Assembly: GCA_038049695.1 (NCBI GenBank)
Contig: CP142461.1
Location: 33,549,001 to 33,613,000, forward strand
Length of the DNA: 64,000 nucleotides
From: Cinnamomum chago
Lineage: Eukaryota > Streptophyta > Magnoliopsida > Laurales > Lauraceae
Direction: 5' to 3'
Below the pieces are notes generated by a model, which was given only the letters and a program-made list of their open reading frames with translations, made no database searches and had not been told where the DNA came from. Position numbers and translations under genes: made by a program. Within the stretch, counting starts at the first letter, position 1, and each line of letters begins with the position of its first letter. This document shows positions 35,839-46,215 of this stretch, one piece after another.

Positions 35839-36268
35839 TGGGAGTTTGTATCATTTTATATTTTATTGCTTTATGTTTGATTTTGACCACACTTATGCAT
35901 TTATGTATTTGGATATTATTCTGATCAGAAATACAGTATTCGGTTCATTTCACTATGTTACATTGTGTTAAATATTGATCTCACTAAGGAATACAGTAGG
36001 ACCAGTTGGAAATAGACATGTATAGATCACATTGCATGTATTTTCCATGCTACGCATCCATGATTGATCTATGTCATTTGGTTATGTTGGTGTACGTGAC
36101 CATTGATGGGTTTAGTCATGTTGAAAGTGACGAAGACCGCTTTGATCCTATACCGGCATAATCATTGGACGAGATTGTTTGGATATATCCTAAATTATGA
36201 TAGCAAACTTTTGGAGCTCATACAGTCATACACATTTGTTAAGTTACACATATGGCCTAGTGGGAGAT

Positions 36269-36723
36269 TGTTGAAAAAATTCCATCATGTGGGGGCACAC
36301 ATGTAACTATTTAATGTGTTATGCTATCTTTAGTTAAGCCTATATTAAAGTGATCTAATTAAGAATTAAAGTTCTGAGGCTTAAGGGTATAATTGTCATG
36401 GGATTAATGTGTAGATACCAGAATGTTATTTCTAATTTGATGAGGGGCCAAATTAGAAATAGCAAACTTATGATATCTTATATATTAGGGTTATGGTCCC
36501 CAATTCATATGGTGAATATCTATTCTCTCTGGCATCCCTTCATCAGAAGAATCAAAAAGGTTTCTCTGGGTAGCCATATTGGATTGGAAGATCATCAACC
36601 TGCAAACAAGTTCATTCAATGGATTCAGGTATGTTTTTCCGCTTTACTTCTCTCAATGATTTGACATGGAGGATCTTGGTTTATTAGGGTTTCCTAGATC
36701 AATCTAGATTATTGTTTCCAACA
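36269..36723 (+). repeat. 3' LTR of the Copia element
   Basis: Same length as the 5' LTR. Differences seen: TGTTGAAAAA for TGTTGGAAAA, GGGGGCAC for GGGGCCAC, TGTGTTATGC for TGTATTATGC, CTTTAGTT for CTTTGGTT, GAATATC for GAATACC, and TGCAAAC for TGCGAAC. It is preceded by the polypurine tract at 36258-36268. Confidence 0.93.
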
Positions 36724-36957
36724 ATTGGTATCAGAGCATCTCCATGTTAAGCCATTGGGAATCCAGATATAAATCAATCTGTTGATATTTTGTTTTTTCG
36801 TTGCAATTTGTTCTTGGTGTATGGTTTCTTCCACACTCAATTTGATGTTCATGTAATGGGTCTGGACGATAATCTATTCGGGTATGGTATGGTGAATGGC
36901 TGTCACGACTGGTCTCATCACATTCTGTTTCTTCTCCGTGTACCGTGATAAGAAAGA
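36724..36957 (+). repeat. Extra copy of primer site and leader after the 3' LTR
   Basis: This 234-bp segment matches 30902-31135 with one difference seen (TTTTGTTTTTTCG for TTTTATTTTTTCG). It begins directly after the 3' LTR with ATTGGTATCAGAGC and stops at GATAAGAAAGA, where the duplicated flank begins. A normal insertion would show the 5-bp target duplication and host DNA here. Confidence 0.93.
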
Positions 36958-37189
36958 TCATTAGTTCGAATTTTATCAGCATTTTATATGCATATCATTT
37001 GCTTTACACGGAGATTTTATCATTTTATCTCATTAACGGATTATCGGATTATCATGCATAAATCCAATTATTTATAATGCATTTTTGTGTAATTTCTCTT
37101 GTGTAGGTGGACCCCGCGACTACCACAACCTTCCGGCTAGTGTCCTAAGGCATCAAGAAGAGATTTCAATAAAGAATTTACATGAAGAA
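36958..37189 (+). repeat. Right copy of the 232-bp flanking duplication
   Basis: Matches 30215-30446 and runs straight into the original host sequence (GAAGAA followed by ATCTTAGGAAGAG). This copy therefore preserves the uninterrupted host site. No microhomology is evident at the leader/flank junction at 36957/36958. Confidence 0.93.
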
Positions 37190-38285
37190 ATCTTAGGAAG
37201 AGTTAAAGAATTCCAAAATAAGAGGATAGAACTTTAAGGATAAAAGAAATCATTTTTTGACACAAAGGATTTGTGGGTGTATTAGTTAGAGCTTAGGTTG
37301 GTATCAAAAAGGTTATGGGTTCAAATCCTAACAATTTCATATTATTATTTTTATCTATAAAAGCAAATGAGCCAATCAAGCCTTAAAGTTGCAACCAATG
37401 AGTCAATCAAATGTCTTCAAGTTGCAACCAATCAAATGGAAGCAATCCTTAAATGAGCCAATCAAATGTCATATTTTTTGGCAACTTAGTCTTTTTACAA
37501 TTTTGTTTTTACTTTTAGATTGTAATTAGGAGCTTATTTGTAACTAATATAGAGAGAGTGTGTGTAATTGAAGATCATTAATGAAGATTTGGAGCTCTTC
37601 TTGAGGTTTAGTGACTAAAGCTCTTGGATTAAGCTCTCCTTTTGAAACTAAATAATGTTATTAGTTTAATTTCATGCATGTTTTAGTTTAAATTTCTTAC
37701 TTGTGCCTTAATTGATTAGTAGATTTTAGATCTAATTGTGTTAATCTCTCTCATTTCTCATGCTCTATCTCTACACTTGATGCTTGGATAATCTCAATTG
37801 ATGCTTTATAGTTGGATTAAGTTCTTTCACATAGCATGCTCTAAAGCCCTTATCTTTGATCTTTTGTACATTGATTTTGATGATTAATTGTTAGGGTAGT
37901 TAGGTTATGATTTAAGATCTTGGCCTTTGATTTTCTTTATTTTGATCTTCATTGCGATATCATCCAACCAAATTAGGCAAGAGATTGCTAATTGGTTTGT
38001 AGATTTGGGAGTTGAATTAGAACATTCATTGTTTGAATTAATTACATGCTTAGTGGATTTTAGATTGCCTAATCTCTTCTTTTTATTGTTGTTAATTTAA
38101 ATTTTTGCTTGATTTGTTATTTTCACTTCTAGATTGTTATATCTACATTTTGCACGCTTGTTTTAAAACCCTACACATTTCACACCACATGTTCACATTA
38201 AATATTTCATTTCCACCACCATTCATCCACTAGTTTAGTGTAGCTTGTTAGATTAGTTTCGATCTTATTCATTTTATATTTTAAA
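37190..38285 (+). repeat. LTR-like host sequence, right of the Copia insertion
   Basis: Continues the sequence interrupted at 30446. No coding domain is seen. It contains short direct repeats (GAGCCAATCAA, AGTTGCAACCAAT) near 37367-37470. It is interrupted again by the Pack-MULE at 38286 and resumes after it. Confidence 0.5.
37271..37335 (+). repeat. Possible tRNA-derived SINE fragment
   Basis: Has an A-box-like TTAGTTAGAGCTTAGG and, 24 bp on, a B-box-like GGGTTCAAATCC, the promoter pair of tRNA-derived SINEs. It does not fold into a convincing whole tRNA (no clear anticodon arm), and an AT-rich stretch follows. This is a short, weak call. Confidence 0.35.
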
Positions 38286-38488
38286 GGGATAATAGCAGAA
38301 TACCTACCTATACTTTGCTCAAAATGCAGACTACCCCCTCGGACTCTGGTATTTTGTACTAAACCTACCTGAAGTTCTATGAACATGCAAAATGAACGAA
38401 TTTTGTTAGTATTAACGATGTATATGTATAAATGGTGTCTGGTGCATACTGGTCACAACTTAATCGCCCAAATAGGCTATGAATAAGA

Positions 38489-38572
38489 CTTATTTGCCAT
38501 TGACACTTCATTATCAGCAACAATCCCTCTCTTGTGCATTTCACCAAACACCATGTACGCTTCAACCAACTC
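38489..38572 (-). pseudogene. PPR-like fragment captured in the Pack-MULE
   Basis: One minus-strand frame of 28 codons reads ELVEAYMVFGEMHKRG followed by IVADNEVSMANK. It resembles a pentatricopeptide repeat helix pair (pattern EA..VF.EM..RGI..D.V). It is short and isolated, so chance similarity is possible. No start, stop or neighbouring repeat supports a gene. Confidence 0.4.
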
Positions 38573-38639
38573 TTTTCAACACAAAGATGAACAAATGGGC
38601 GTGGGTTCTGGTATGAATATGATGCAGGTGGAGGTCGTT

Positions 38640-38964
38640 TGGTTGGTTGGATTGATCTTCTTTCCAGTCGGCCAATCAAGAGCAAGTCTCTTGGTCTTGC
38701 GAAATATCCAATGATCCAATGACCTATTGCTCAAGTACTCATTGACTAGAAGCCGGTAAGATTTCTCAGCACAATAGCCTACCAACCTCACAAGATTGAA
38801 ATGGTTGATGTTGCCTGCTATTGTATTGATCTCCCCTAAAAATTGCCGCACTCCATTAACTGCGTTTACACATCTGCAACTGGTTTTTTCGTCAACAACA
38901 CCCACAGCACAATTGCAGTAAGGATAAGAAAAACGATGGTCCCAATAATCCGGTATATACCACC
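38640..38964 (-). pseudogene. Receptor-like kinase fragment captured in the Pack-MULE
   Basis: Minus-strand 38964-38876 encodes GGIYRIIGTIVFLILTAIV, then LWVLLTKKP: a transmembrane helix with a basic stop-transfer end. In another frame, 38866-38640 encodes kinase N-lobe sequence: GVRQFLGEINTIAG (alpha-C Glu), HFNLVRLVGYCAEKSYRLLV, NEYLSNRSLDHWIF and LDWPTGKKI. The glycine loop and beta-3 lysine that should lie between helix and N-lobe are absent, and so are the catalytic loop and C-lobe. This is a spliced or deleted gene piece, not a kinase. The wording fits SD2-5-like or LRK10L-type receptor kinases. Confidence 0.82.
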
Positions 38965-39734
38965 TGATGAAACTGTGAACAATACAAAAAATAAAGCTAA
39001 CGTAATAAGCAATAGGAAACCACACTGTTCATGAATCTGGTTGAAAATGTGGACCCAAACCTTGAACTATTATGCCCGGTCTCATTTTTGTTGGGTAAAG
39101 GAATTGTCTCTCTACCAAACCTTCCATCACCAACCAGCTGCTGTTAAATTTTGTTTGCAATCCTGGAATCATCAAATCTCAGAATCTTATGTAATAACTG
39201 GTAAAGAGGGGGCAAAGTCCATAAAGAACTCAAATACATCGTTGGAGCAACAACAGGGCTCGACTGACATTTGATGGGTCTGCCCTCTCGCTGCACCATC
39301 TGAATTGTTGGATGGGTTGTTTTAGGGTTATGAGAGAAAGAAGAGAGAAAGAGGGCTTGTTTGGTCTGATATGGAAGAGAGGATGAAGAGATGAGAGAAT
39401 CTGGACATATCCAAAGATGAAGATGGAGATCTGTTCTTTGCGATGAGCATATGAGCGGAAGTTGTCGCAAGTGAGATGAAAGAGGGATTGTTTCTCCCAA
39501 AGTGCCAACGAAGAAGAACCCTAGCCGAAAGTTAAAAAGGGAAAAATGATAAAAAAAAATGCAAGACACATCTTATATAAGGAGAGGTAAATTTGTCATT
39601 CCATATTTTCCATCACGACCATCTCTATTTACATTGTGATTTAAAATACAAGTAGGTTTAGTACAAAATACCAAAATGAGAGGAGGTAGTCTGCATTCTG
39701 AGCAAAGTACATATAGGTATTCTGCTATTATCCC

Positions 39735-40010
39735 TATTTTAAATTATTAATTAGAATAATTTAGTTGCTATTTTAATTTTGTTTCATATTTCAATTGGTT
39801 TAATTCCATTTTTCACATATAGTTTAATAGTTTTAATTGTTCACTTTAAGTGTCTATAGCTATATCTTAGTTCAACTCTTATTTAATTGGATTCATTGCT
39901 TCTTCCATCATCTCTCCGTGGGATCGATAATTCGGACTCTTTAGTTTTTTACTACTTGACAACACCGTAGTCTTGCGGTTAAATGTTGCAGATCTAAGTG
40001 TTGATAAGAT
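39735..40010 (+). repeat. LTR-like host sequence after the Pack-MULE
   Basis: Resumes the host sequence with the second TATTTTAAA duplication. Near 39911-39930 the block TCTCCGTGGGATCGATAATT, followed by a GTAGTCTTGCGG stretch, resembles the 3' part of Ty3/Gypsy LTRs. The right limit is uncertain. Confidence 0.4.
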
Positions 40011-41103
40011 GGTTGTGATAGACATTTGTTTTGAGCTTGTGTATAAAATACTTTTCTTTTATGTTGTAACTTAAACACTCTTGAACTGTATATATTTTGG
40101 GACTGTATATGCTCATGCTTATAGTTATCTATTTATTATTGTTCATACAAACTTCACACTAGTTACGTCATGGAATTGCAAGCAATAGGGTAATCCAATT
40201 TTGGGGTGCCACATGATACAACAAAAGACTGCCTACTGTCTCAATTACCCAATGTTGATAAAAAGAACAACTATATTGAAGTATATATTTAGCATCCTAT
40301 TGTACATTAGATAAGTAAGAAAAGAAAATAGACCCAAAGGCAACTCCCCCAAACATGGGAGAAATAAAGCTCTAGAAGCTCACGGCCCAACACAAGTAAA
40401 TCCAACAAAGGGGGAGCCAAAAAAATATACCGGCCCGATTATCACAGCCCTTGATTTAACAGCCTTAAAGTTTAATGGCATGTTAATAATAGATATTTTT
40501 GAGATTCAATCCAATGGTAGTGAAAGTTCAATAAGTGTAATATTAGGCTTGATGCTAGATCATGGGATGACAAGATTATCAAAGTGCCGCATTAATCAAA
40601 GGTGGGCCTAAGTGGATCTCATAGAGCTGGTGTAGAAGAACATTTTCTGGTTGTACTGGCCCCCCACCACTCAAGATCTAAATTTTCAAAATAAACCCTG
40701 CTCCTAAAAAATTGAAAAGTTTCAGAGTTTCACCTTCAATGAATTAAGTCATATTAACAATTTTATTCATCATGTGTAGAAAAACAAACCATACAAAAAA
40801 AGAGTGTAGAACAAATTAACTATTAGTTTAATTTGAAGAGTACACATTTTGATAAAGTATTTGAATTCTTACCCATGATAAACCCAAGAATAAACATACT
40901 TTTGATCGAAGTGAAACTTGGTACATAAACACCTATACGATGATCCTAATTAGCCCACACTTATATAAACATACATTGAGCTATTATTATTATCATAGTT
41001 ACTTAAAATGTGATTGGTGGGCCAGTTTATACTTGGCCACAACCGAACCAGTACATTTCTAAAAAGACAATGGAAAATGAGTCCTCATGAATGTTTGAAT
41101 GAT
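40011..41103. other. Intergenic stretch downstream of expansin
   Basis: No gene and no clear transposon end were found. It includes the presumed 3' UTR of the minus-strand expansin gene at its right edge. Confidence 0.5.
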
Positions 41104-43396
41104 TTAAAACTGGATGGAGCTGGAGAAGGTCTGACCAAACTTCCAATTGGAAGGTATTACATCATATATGGTGCGGATCTGACCATTGCTTGTTTGAATT
41201 CTGAAAGATAGGCTCTGGCCGTTGAGATAAGAGAGGCTCTGCCAGTTTGCCCCCCAATTCCTAGTCATAGCAAGCCATTGTGTCTTGGACCCTTTGATCC
41301 ACACCTTAGAGATATCTCCACTTCCACCGACATTGCTTATTAACACAAGCTCAAAGTAATCCCTTCCATTTATGGTAAACCTGATGCCCCCAGTCCTGTT
41401 GCATTTGACCCTGTAATTCAAAACCCAACCACATTAGTTACTAATAAATCTTACATGTCCTATGGTTGGATTGGATACAAAGTATTAACAATCCAATAAA
41501 CAACCTCAAAGTGTATCTTCTTTGTAGATTTATTAGGTCAAGTCTGGCATGAATTCCTCACTAGTTTTCCACAGCAGTATTGGCAAACCCACGTTTGGAA
41601 ACTGCGAATCCCCAGTTGTGCATGTGGAAATCCTCATTTGTGCGCATTTAGGTCCAAAACAAATCCTCCACCCCCGTTGAAACTTACCAATATTAATGTG
41701 AAATCGTCAGCTATATAAATCTTCATGGCATGGTTGAAAACATGTCCCTGCCCGTATCGATCCCTGGTTTAAACTTCCCTCTCTGGGCCATTGGGCCAAC
41801 TCAGGAAAAAAAATTGTATGAATATATATGTTTGTGAAAGGTCAATGACAAACCTCCTGTAGTAGACTGGGACAATGCCTCCCCTGTATTTGGCAATCTT
41901 CTCAAAGGCAGGTTGGGACATGTCAAAGTGCTGATTTGGGGGGTTACACCATCCCCCATTATTGCTGGGAAGGGCATAGTTTGGTGGGCAGAAATTGGTC
42001 GCTGTGACAGTTATGTATGTACCCGTGAGACACCATTCAGGATCCTGCTTTAAATCGCATGCTATCTGATAACATGCACCACATGAGTTGCCGTTGTTAA
42101 AGAGAGCTGTGCTCAGGGCAGTTGTCTTTGTTCCATAACCATCACTGTACAGATTCCCATAGCCACAGGCACCTCCTGTATCATCCACTCAACAATAAGT
42201 ATTTTAAGATTTATAAGTTAAAGCATTTTATAGAGTATTAACTGTAGAATCTGGAGTTTGACAAGAATTTGGAATTCCTAACATGGTGAAATCCAATTAG
42301 AAATTTCACTTTCCAAACAGACATGTCTTAAAACAAATTTGCTCTGAGGCTTCCAAACTAGTGTGGGAGACCATGTCTCCTACTCTTAGGTCTTTGCATT
42401 CTCTTTCTGACAGAACTTGCAGCAGGACAATGGTAAATGTCTTGGAAATGCTCCAATTTTTAGAATTTCAAATTTGTTTGAAAAATTAATTATAAAATCC
42501 TCAAAGGAGATCTTCTCAAATAGAACGGAGATAACACCAAGAGTAACACAGTTGGCCTATTATCACGGTTTGTACCTGAAAATTGAGGGTTCGAAACTGC
42601 ACTACCACACTAAGGCCACATGGGATTTAACCGGCTCCCCCTGGATCCGTAGGGATTATTTTGTCCTAAATGGCCGAGACACCCTTCGTTATAAAAAAAA
42701 TTAAAAAATAAAAAACAAAATCTATGGATCCTACGTGAGAAGAAAAGGTGGAGGAAGAAGATTCTAAGTCCAAATTTATACCATGGACAGTGTTCTCCAC
42801 TTGTTTTCTCTGCATCAAAAAATTCCTTACATGAGAGAGAAATGAAATTGATTATACTCACAACCACTCCAATATAATTACAACTGGACCAGGCTGAGGT
42901 TAGTCCAAAATTATAATTTGGGCAATAGGTCCTGAACTAGGCTCAAGCATAGCCCATTAATCAATTAACATGTTTGGGCCTTTAGTGATACATAACTGAG
43001 GCCTCGTCCATTCACAAATCAAGTTAAACATTCAGGCCTATTTCCATCAAACAGGCCTGAAGACAGCCCAAAACAGTGACTCAAAATGGGCTAGTGTGAC
43101 CTGAAGATAGCCCAAAACAGTGGCTCGAAATGTGCTTGTGTATGCATCTGACCCAGTTTCACACCAACATACATAAATGCATAATATGCATTTTAACCAA
43201 AATGAGATTGTTAGAAATGCAGTTGAGAGTAGAGAAAGGAAGCTCAAACTAAGAACTGACCCATTGTCCCAGAAGCATCACTTCCTCCATAGAAAGTTGC
43301 ATGAGCCTGCTGCCAAACAGCCATTGCCCCCTCAAGTCTAGCAGCAAGAAAAGCCACGAATAGCAATAATTCCCTAAACATAGAACTCTTCTCCAT
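41104..43396 (-). CDS. Alpha-expansin (three exons)
   Basis: Exons, in transcript order: 43396-43261, 42175-41854, 41410-41104, all with GT-AG introns (1085 and 443 bp). Together they encode 254 residues, the usual alpha-expansin size. A signal peptide covers about residues 1-26. The double-psi barrel domain follows: [20 protein letters not shown], then [18 protein letters not shown] and the hallmark HFD at 128-130. The C-terminal CBM63-like beta domain has WIKGSKTQW and NWGANWQ. Eight cysteines are present. Alpha-expansins are secreted proteins that loosen cell walls without hydrolysis by disrupting cellulose-xyloglucan contacts. Exon 2 can start at 42175, giving the canonical GTMGGACGYG. 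A second AG 12 bp upstream would insert four residues in frame. Intron 1 contains a SINE. I do not assign an EXPA number. Confidence 0.93.
42533..42720 (+). mobile_element. tRNA-derived SINE inside expansin intron 1
   Basis: Antisense to the expansin gene. The B-box GAGGGTTCGAAACTGC is followed by CACTACCACACTAAGG, then GGCTCCCCCTGGATCCG, AGGGATTATTTTGTCC and a TTATAAAAAAAATT tail. Block for block it aligns with the second copy at 44345-44165 (minus). The A-box half is more decayed. The shared body outside the tRNA part shows one SINE family. Confidence 0.72.
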
Positions 43397-43452
43397 TTTG
43401 CCTCTCTTCAACCCAAGAACCACTTGATGGAATTGCTTCCTGGCACCCCTAC

Positions 43453-43460
43453 TATTTATA
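43453..43460 (-). promoter_or_regulatory. TATA box of the expansin gene
   Basis: Minus-strand TATAAATA in the context GCATATAAATAGTAGG, 57-64 bp before the ATG at 43396. This leaves room for a 5' UTR of roughly 25-30 nt. The fit to the plant consensus is strong. Confidence 0.7.
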
Positions 43461-44164
43461 TGCAGCTGTCCTAACTTCTAAAACTTCCCAGCGCCCTTCC
43501 ATCGATTTTTTTAGGTGGTTAGTAAATACCACACATAAGCCTCTAGTTTTTTTTTTTTTTTTTTTTAAAGTTGACTGAAACTATCCCATTTAATATTCCC
43601 TTGAAAACTTAAGAGCTACCTCTTTGGGGAAAGTTGTTTAAAAAAAGGTTTCATGAGCATGATCCCAGCACGTTTGGATCATATATAATCATCGCTCTGC
43701 CTCAAAGCCATAGGTACCCATTTCATCCTATGATGAAAATTAATAAATTATTTCTTGGTCGAAATGTTTAAAATAATGGGAGAAAATATTGGTTCACTTG
43801 ATCCAATCCATTCAAATCAAATATCATGCCATCTAATATTGCGTGCATGTTATATATTTGTATATGTTTATAAGGGGTTCTTACATAAAAACTTCTAAAG
43901 AACCCACTAAATGCTAATTTGTGATAGAGATCTCATGATTTTTTTTTTTCAAAAAGGGATAACGAGATCATAGGGCTTTTTTTTTTTTTTTTTTTGGTTA
44001 TTGGCAAGATTGCCCATAAGTTGCGATATTGTGACCTCTATTGACTAGTTTAGCAAAACACCCCTTTTCCCATTTTACTCAAGAAACCCTAACCGCTCCC
44101 TTGTCTTTTTTTTTTTTCTCCATCATTTTTTGAGAAACTAATGGAGTCACATGGAATTTGCCGA

Positions 44165-44345
44165 ATGTACTCTTCATATTTTATTATATCGGATTGTTTC
44201 TCAACTCTATGGACCGGACTAATCCCTTCGGGCCCAAGGAGAGCTGGGTAAATTCCCCGTAGTCCTAGTGTAGTAGTGCAGTTTTGAGCCCTCAACTTCT
44301 GGGAGCAAACTATGGTCCTAGACTAATTGAGCTACCCCTCCGAGT
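44165..44345 (-). mobile_element. tRNA-derived SINE, second copy
   Basis: Read on the minus strand it starts near CTCGGAGGGGTAGCTCAATT. It has the A-box TAGCTCAATTAG and the B-box GAGGGCTCAAAACTGC, followed by ACTACTACACTAGGACTACG and AGGGATTAGTCC, and ends near GATATAATAAAATATG. It shares its body with the copy in expansin intron 1. It does not fold as a functional tRNA. Confidence 0.78.
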
Positions 44346-45356
44346 TACCAAAATCCAGTAAAAGTTCTAATGGTTTGCTTGATTAGCCTCTTCTCTTTGT
44401 AATTTATTCTTTTCAATTTATGTTAAGCCTCCTTAAATTGATAAGATAAGGGAATGAGGGGATAGGTTTACCTCAACGGTAAAAGTGGAACCCAACATGG
44501 TTTTTCATCATTTTAATACTTTCATTAGTTGGGAGTTTAGTCCAACGGCCAAAAAGGATACAGCTAGTCCCCAATGGTAAGGATCCCACGGTTGATAGCC
44601 TTGTTAATTTGTTGACTTAAACTAGTTTTGACAACCAGAAAGAATGTAGATAAATCTCTCGTTGGTGGCCCCAAACATACATTTTGTGTTGACCATAAGG
44701 AACCTCGCTCATTTTATCTATAGTTGGCGTAATTCATTCTCCTTCTAACATAGATGAATGGCTAATGAATAACGTAATACACAACTTGGTAGTGGCTTCT
44801 GATAGTCAATGAATAATGCATTATCCTAGTTGCCCGTCACATGTAGGATTTTTAACCTTGTTGAAGCTAGCACAAAATTGTTAGGCCTTCTTGGTTCAAG
44901 CAGTTGTTGCCTGCAACTTTCAATGAATCCTTACTTGAAAACTACTATCTGAATAGATTATGATTTCGACTAAAATGTGTAGATTGTTTTTAGAGCATTG
45001 GTGGAAATGATGGTACGAAAACGTACGTACAGCTGCGGAAGAGGAAATCAAGACTGAAAGAAGCAAGTGAAGCAAACCATTGTATATGTGTTTGCTCTTG
45101 AACATGCAAAATCGTAAAAGGAGGAGGCAGTTGTGTTTTTATATCCTAGTTCGATCATATGGGCTTTGAATAAGTGACATTCGGTACTCTTTCAAACACA
45201 TGAAATGTGACCTTAAACAATGGTCTCCGGCCCTTAATTACATTCTTTAATGCATGATAGCCGTTTATTAAGGCATTTCTCATGGGGCTCACATCATCTC
45301 ATGCGTATTGCACATGGGTGTTGCTATTCGGCCTTATCTCACACATTCATATGAAT

Positions 45357-45388
45357 GGAGAGAGAGAGAGAGACAGAGAAAGAGAGAG
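45357..45388. repeat. GA-rich microsatellite
   Basis: GAGAGAGAGAGAGACAGAG followed by AAAGAGAGAGA, just upstream of the Gypsy LTR. Imperfect (GA)n. Confidence 0.85.
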
Positions 45389-45434
45389 ATGTATTCAAAT
45401 TAATAGATGAAGCACGTCCAAGAGAAAAGGAAAG

Positions 45435-46213
45435 TGTGTGGGGCCTTCTCCTAAGAACAGGATTACATTAATTTCGGTAACAGTACCGACTTAGCTTATC
45501 TTGATTTCGGTATCCAAACTCGGCAGGAGTACAAAATACATTCAGCTCGGCAACAGTGCCAACTGGCATTCAGCTTGAGCTAGCTTCGGTAAAAGTACCA
45601 GCTGACCTCATTTCGGTCTCGGCAACAAACATCTCGGCAACAGTGCCAGAATGTGTCCATCTCGGCATCACCCTCAGTTCGGCACTGTCAACTAGGATGA
45701 GTACAAGGTCATAATTGTACCCCATAACACTACGACTACGTTGCAGAATGTACTGACATACAAGATGAGCGCTAGATTATGATAAGGGGCTAGCTTTATC
45801 AGGCGATCACGTCCACATTAATACGGGGATTCAGCGCATGATTTGATGGGACATTGTCTCAACCTACCGCCATTAAGGAAGCATGACATTGGACAGTAGG
45901 ACAGTGCCTCTACCTACCTCCATGGGAGAAACCTTTCTCTATATATATGCACGAAGTAAATCCACAAATAGATACTATTACATACATCCTTACTCTGCAC
46001 TCTCTCTTCTCCCTTACACACCCATCCTTTGTCTAGTGATTGCACTAACTTAGGCATCGGAGTGCCTCCGGCTGACAGCAGCTCAAGCCTTTGACCTTTC
46101 TCTTCCTCCTTCCCTTTTAGGTCCCAGGCGGTTAATCTTTCCCAAAGAAGTTTTACAAGCAACAGCAGAGCTTATTATCCATTTAACTAAGTCCGTAATA
46201 TTTAGGTACTTAT
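45435..46213 (+). repeat. 5' LTR of the plus-strand Gypsy element
   Basis: The start TGTGTGGGGCCTTCTCC aligns with the start of the partial LTR at 4942 (minus). The U3 part holds irregular repeats of TCGGCAACAGTGCC and TTCGGTAACAGTACC (near 45474, 45546, 45584, 45630). A TATA-like CTATATATATGC lies near 45940. The downstream R/U5 part has CACTAACTTAGGCATCGG. The exact 3' end is uncertain by a few bases because no second LTR is available. Confidence 0.75.
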
Positions 46214-46215
46214 AA

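Larger units (their letters stand above)
30447..36957 (+). mobile_element. Ty1/Copia retrotransposon with extra 3' leader copy, disabled
   Basis: Two 455-bp LTRs (30447-30901 and 36269-36723) bound an internal region with primer binding site TGGTATCAGAGC and polypurine tract GTGGGAGAT. The order protease, integrase, reverse transcriptase, RNase H is Copia. About six LTR differences (1.3 %) suggest a moderately young insertion. Instead of ending at the 3' LTR, the inserted DNA continues with 234 bp of primer site and leader (36724-36957), a copy of 30902-31135. Most of gag is deleted and pol has a stop, so it is not autonomous. Confidence 0.92.
38286..39734. mobile_element. Pack-MULE (Mutator-like element carrying host gene fragments)
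   Basis: The 1449-bp element is flanked by a perfect 9-bp target duplication, TATTTTAAA (38277-38285 and 39735-39743). The terminal inverted repeats are 86 bp (38286-38371 and 39649-39734), about 90 % alike, both starting GGGATAATAGCAGAATACCT. No transposase is present. The interior holds minus-strand coding-like fragments of a receptor-like kinase and possibly of a PPR protein. This combination defines a Pack-MULE. Confidence 0.92.
43470..45434. other. Intergenic stretch upstream of expansin
   Basis: No gene is supported. Poly-T tracts lie near 43545, 43940 and 43980. The stretch contains a SINE (44165-44345) and a GA microsatellite (45357-45388). Frames at 44089-44295 and 44920-45105 (minus) show no domain; the first is the SINE body. 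Confidence 0.5.

Noticed and set aside
38576-39569. Complete receptor kinase gene on the minus strand
   Set aside because: Only helix and partial N-lobe remain, in different frames, inside terminal inverted repeats with a 9-bp duplication.
44240-44345. Functional tRNA gene
   Set aside because: A and B boxes are present but there is no acceptor stem or anticodon arm, and the homologous copy at 42533 shares a non-tRNA body: a SINE.
45914-46162. Minus-strand 82-codon gene
   Set aside because: Lies within the Gypsy LTR R/U5 region and has no domain.
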